Translations under genes and position numbers: made by a program | The notes under the pieces: model-generated | Database searches by the model: none | Told to the model about the DNA's origin: nothing | Seen by the model: the letters and a program-made list of their open reading frames with translations, nothing else | Shown: positions 46,589-46,824 of the stretch, piece after piece | How the letters are laid out: each line of letters opens with the position of its first letter | How positions within the stretch are numbered: the stretch's first letter is position 1 | Origin: a virus | Reading direction: 5' to 3' (one strand) | DNA: 46,824 bases | Virus record (IMG/VR): IMGVR_UViG_3300020156_000003 | Location: 1 to 46,824 of that record

Positions 46589-46824
46589 ATGACCATCGCT
46601 GATCAACTGCTCGCACTGAACACTGTCAAGCAGAACATCAAGACTGCTATCGAAGCAAAGGGAGTGACTGTTGGCGCTGCTCCCTTCACTGACTATCCGA
46701 CGAAAATCTCCGAGATCCCCGTTGGCGATCCGGCAGAAGCTATACCGACAGTTACCCCTTGGGCAAGACCAGCGGATTGGCTGGCTTTGCCTGCCATAAC
46801 GCAAGCGGAGAGCAAGTTCGTTGG
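46589..46824 (+). CDS. Fibre-associated protein, 3' end outside window
   Basis: ATG 46589 follows AAAGGAATTAC. The visible 78 residues begin MTIADQLLALNTVKQNIKTA and contain GVTVGAAPFTDYPTKISEIP, a pattern I associate with short repeats in phage tail and fibre proteins. It continues past the window end. Its place after the long fibre suggests a second fibre or receptor-binding subunit. Confidence 0.65.
   Translation, partial: MTIADQLLALNTVKQNIKTAIEAKGVTVGAAPFTDYPTKISEIPVGDPAEAIPTVTPWARPADWLALPAITQAESKFV

Noticed and set aside
1-46824. tRNA genes, CRISPR arrays, insertion sequences, integrase or attachment site
   Set aside because: No cloverleaf, spacer-repeat array, transposase or integrase motif was found on reading. 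The iteron-like array has no unique spacers and is not a CRISPR.

Overview
This window is part of the genome of a tailed double-stranded DNA phage, or a prophage, with a long non-contractile (siphovirus-type) tail. The evidence is an almost complete head-to-tail gene series: terminase, portal, scaffold, capsid, connectors, tail tube, G/GT chaperone, tape measure, M-, L-, K- and I/J-like tip proteins, then fibres. High GC content, GC-rich third codon positions and sigma70-like promoters fit a proteobacterial, perhaps beta-proteobacterial, host; the host is inferred only. No integrase, lysis gene, polymerase or tRNA is visible. The window cuts genes at both ends.

Layout. (1) 1-8.3 kb, rightward: about twenty small early-type genes, mostly unknown, including a kinase-like protein and zinc-ribbon proteins. 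Between them lie structured, repeat-rich stretches: GGCCAGGCC repeats, three ~55-bp degenerate repeats and an iteron-like array at 7043-7145. An AT-richer gene pair (7416-8291) ends this block. (2) 8.5-10.8 kb, leftward: a ribbon-helix-helix protein, five tightly overlapping small paralogues with a shared C-terminal Trp motif, a SLOG-fold protein, and an upstream membrane peptide. (3) 10.8-14.3 kb: a LuxR-type quorum-sensing receptor homologue (leftward) flanked by two paralogous ~60-aa proteins (rightward), then a leftward SF2 helicase. (4) 14.4-19.7 kb, rightward operon with ATGA/TAATG-type overlaps: two ParB/Srx-fold proteins, small membrane and Cys-rich peptides, an SGNH-hydrolase lipoprotein, an ABC-type ATPase, a thioredoxin, a GNAT acyltransferase and a winged-helix protein. 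(5) 19.9-46.8 kb, rightward: packaging, head, tail and fibre genes.

Regulation is the most striking theme. An 18-bp dyad, consensus TAAGTCAYNNRTGACTTA, recurs at about fifteen sites from 0.7 to 43.3 kb, nearly always between genes. At several of them it fills the 17-bp spacer between a -35 and a -10 box (clearest at 25707, 30060, 35438, and 14326-14354 on the minus strand). Some of these promoters abut or overlap intrinsic terminators. A second dyad, CTTGGGACTCCCAAG, occurs three times. Together they suggest one DNA-binding protein co-controlling many phage transcription units, much as distributed repressor sites do in some temperate phages. The protein is not identified; the LuxR homologue, the RHH protein and the winged-helix protein are the candidates visible here.

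The accessory operon at 14.4-19.7 kb is the best candidate for an unusual biochemical system: an ABC-type ATPase and a GNAT acyltransferase, which are fused in some prokaryotic proteins (COG2401), are here split and co-operonic with ParB/Srx-fold proteins and a thioredoxin. A role in DNA or protein modification is possible but unproven.
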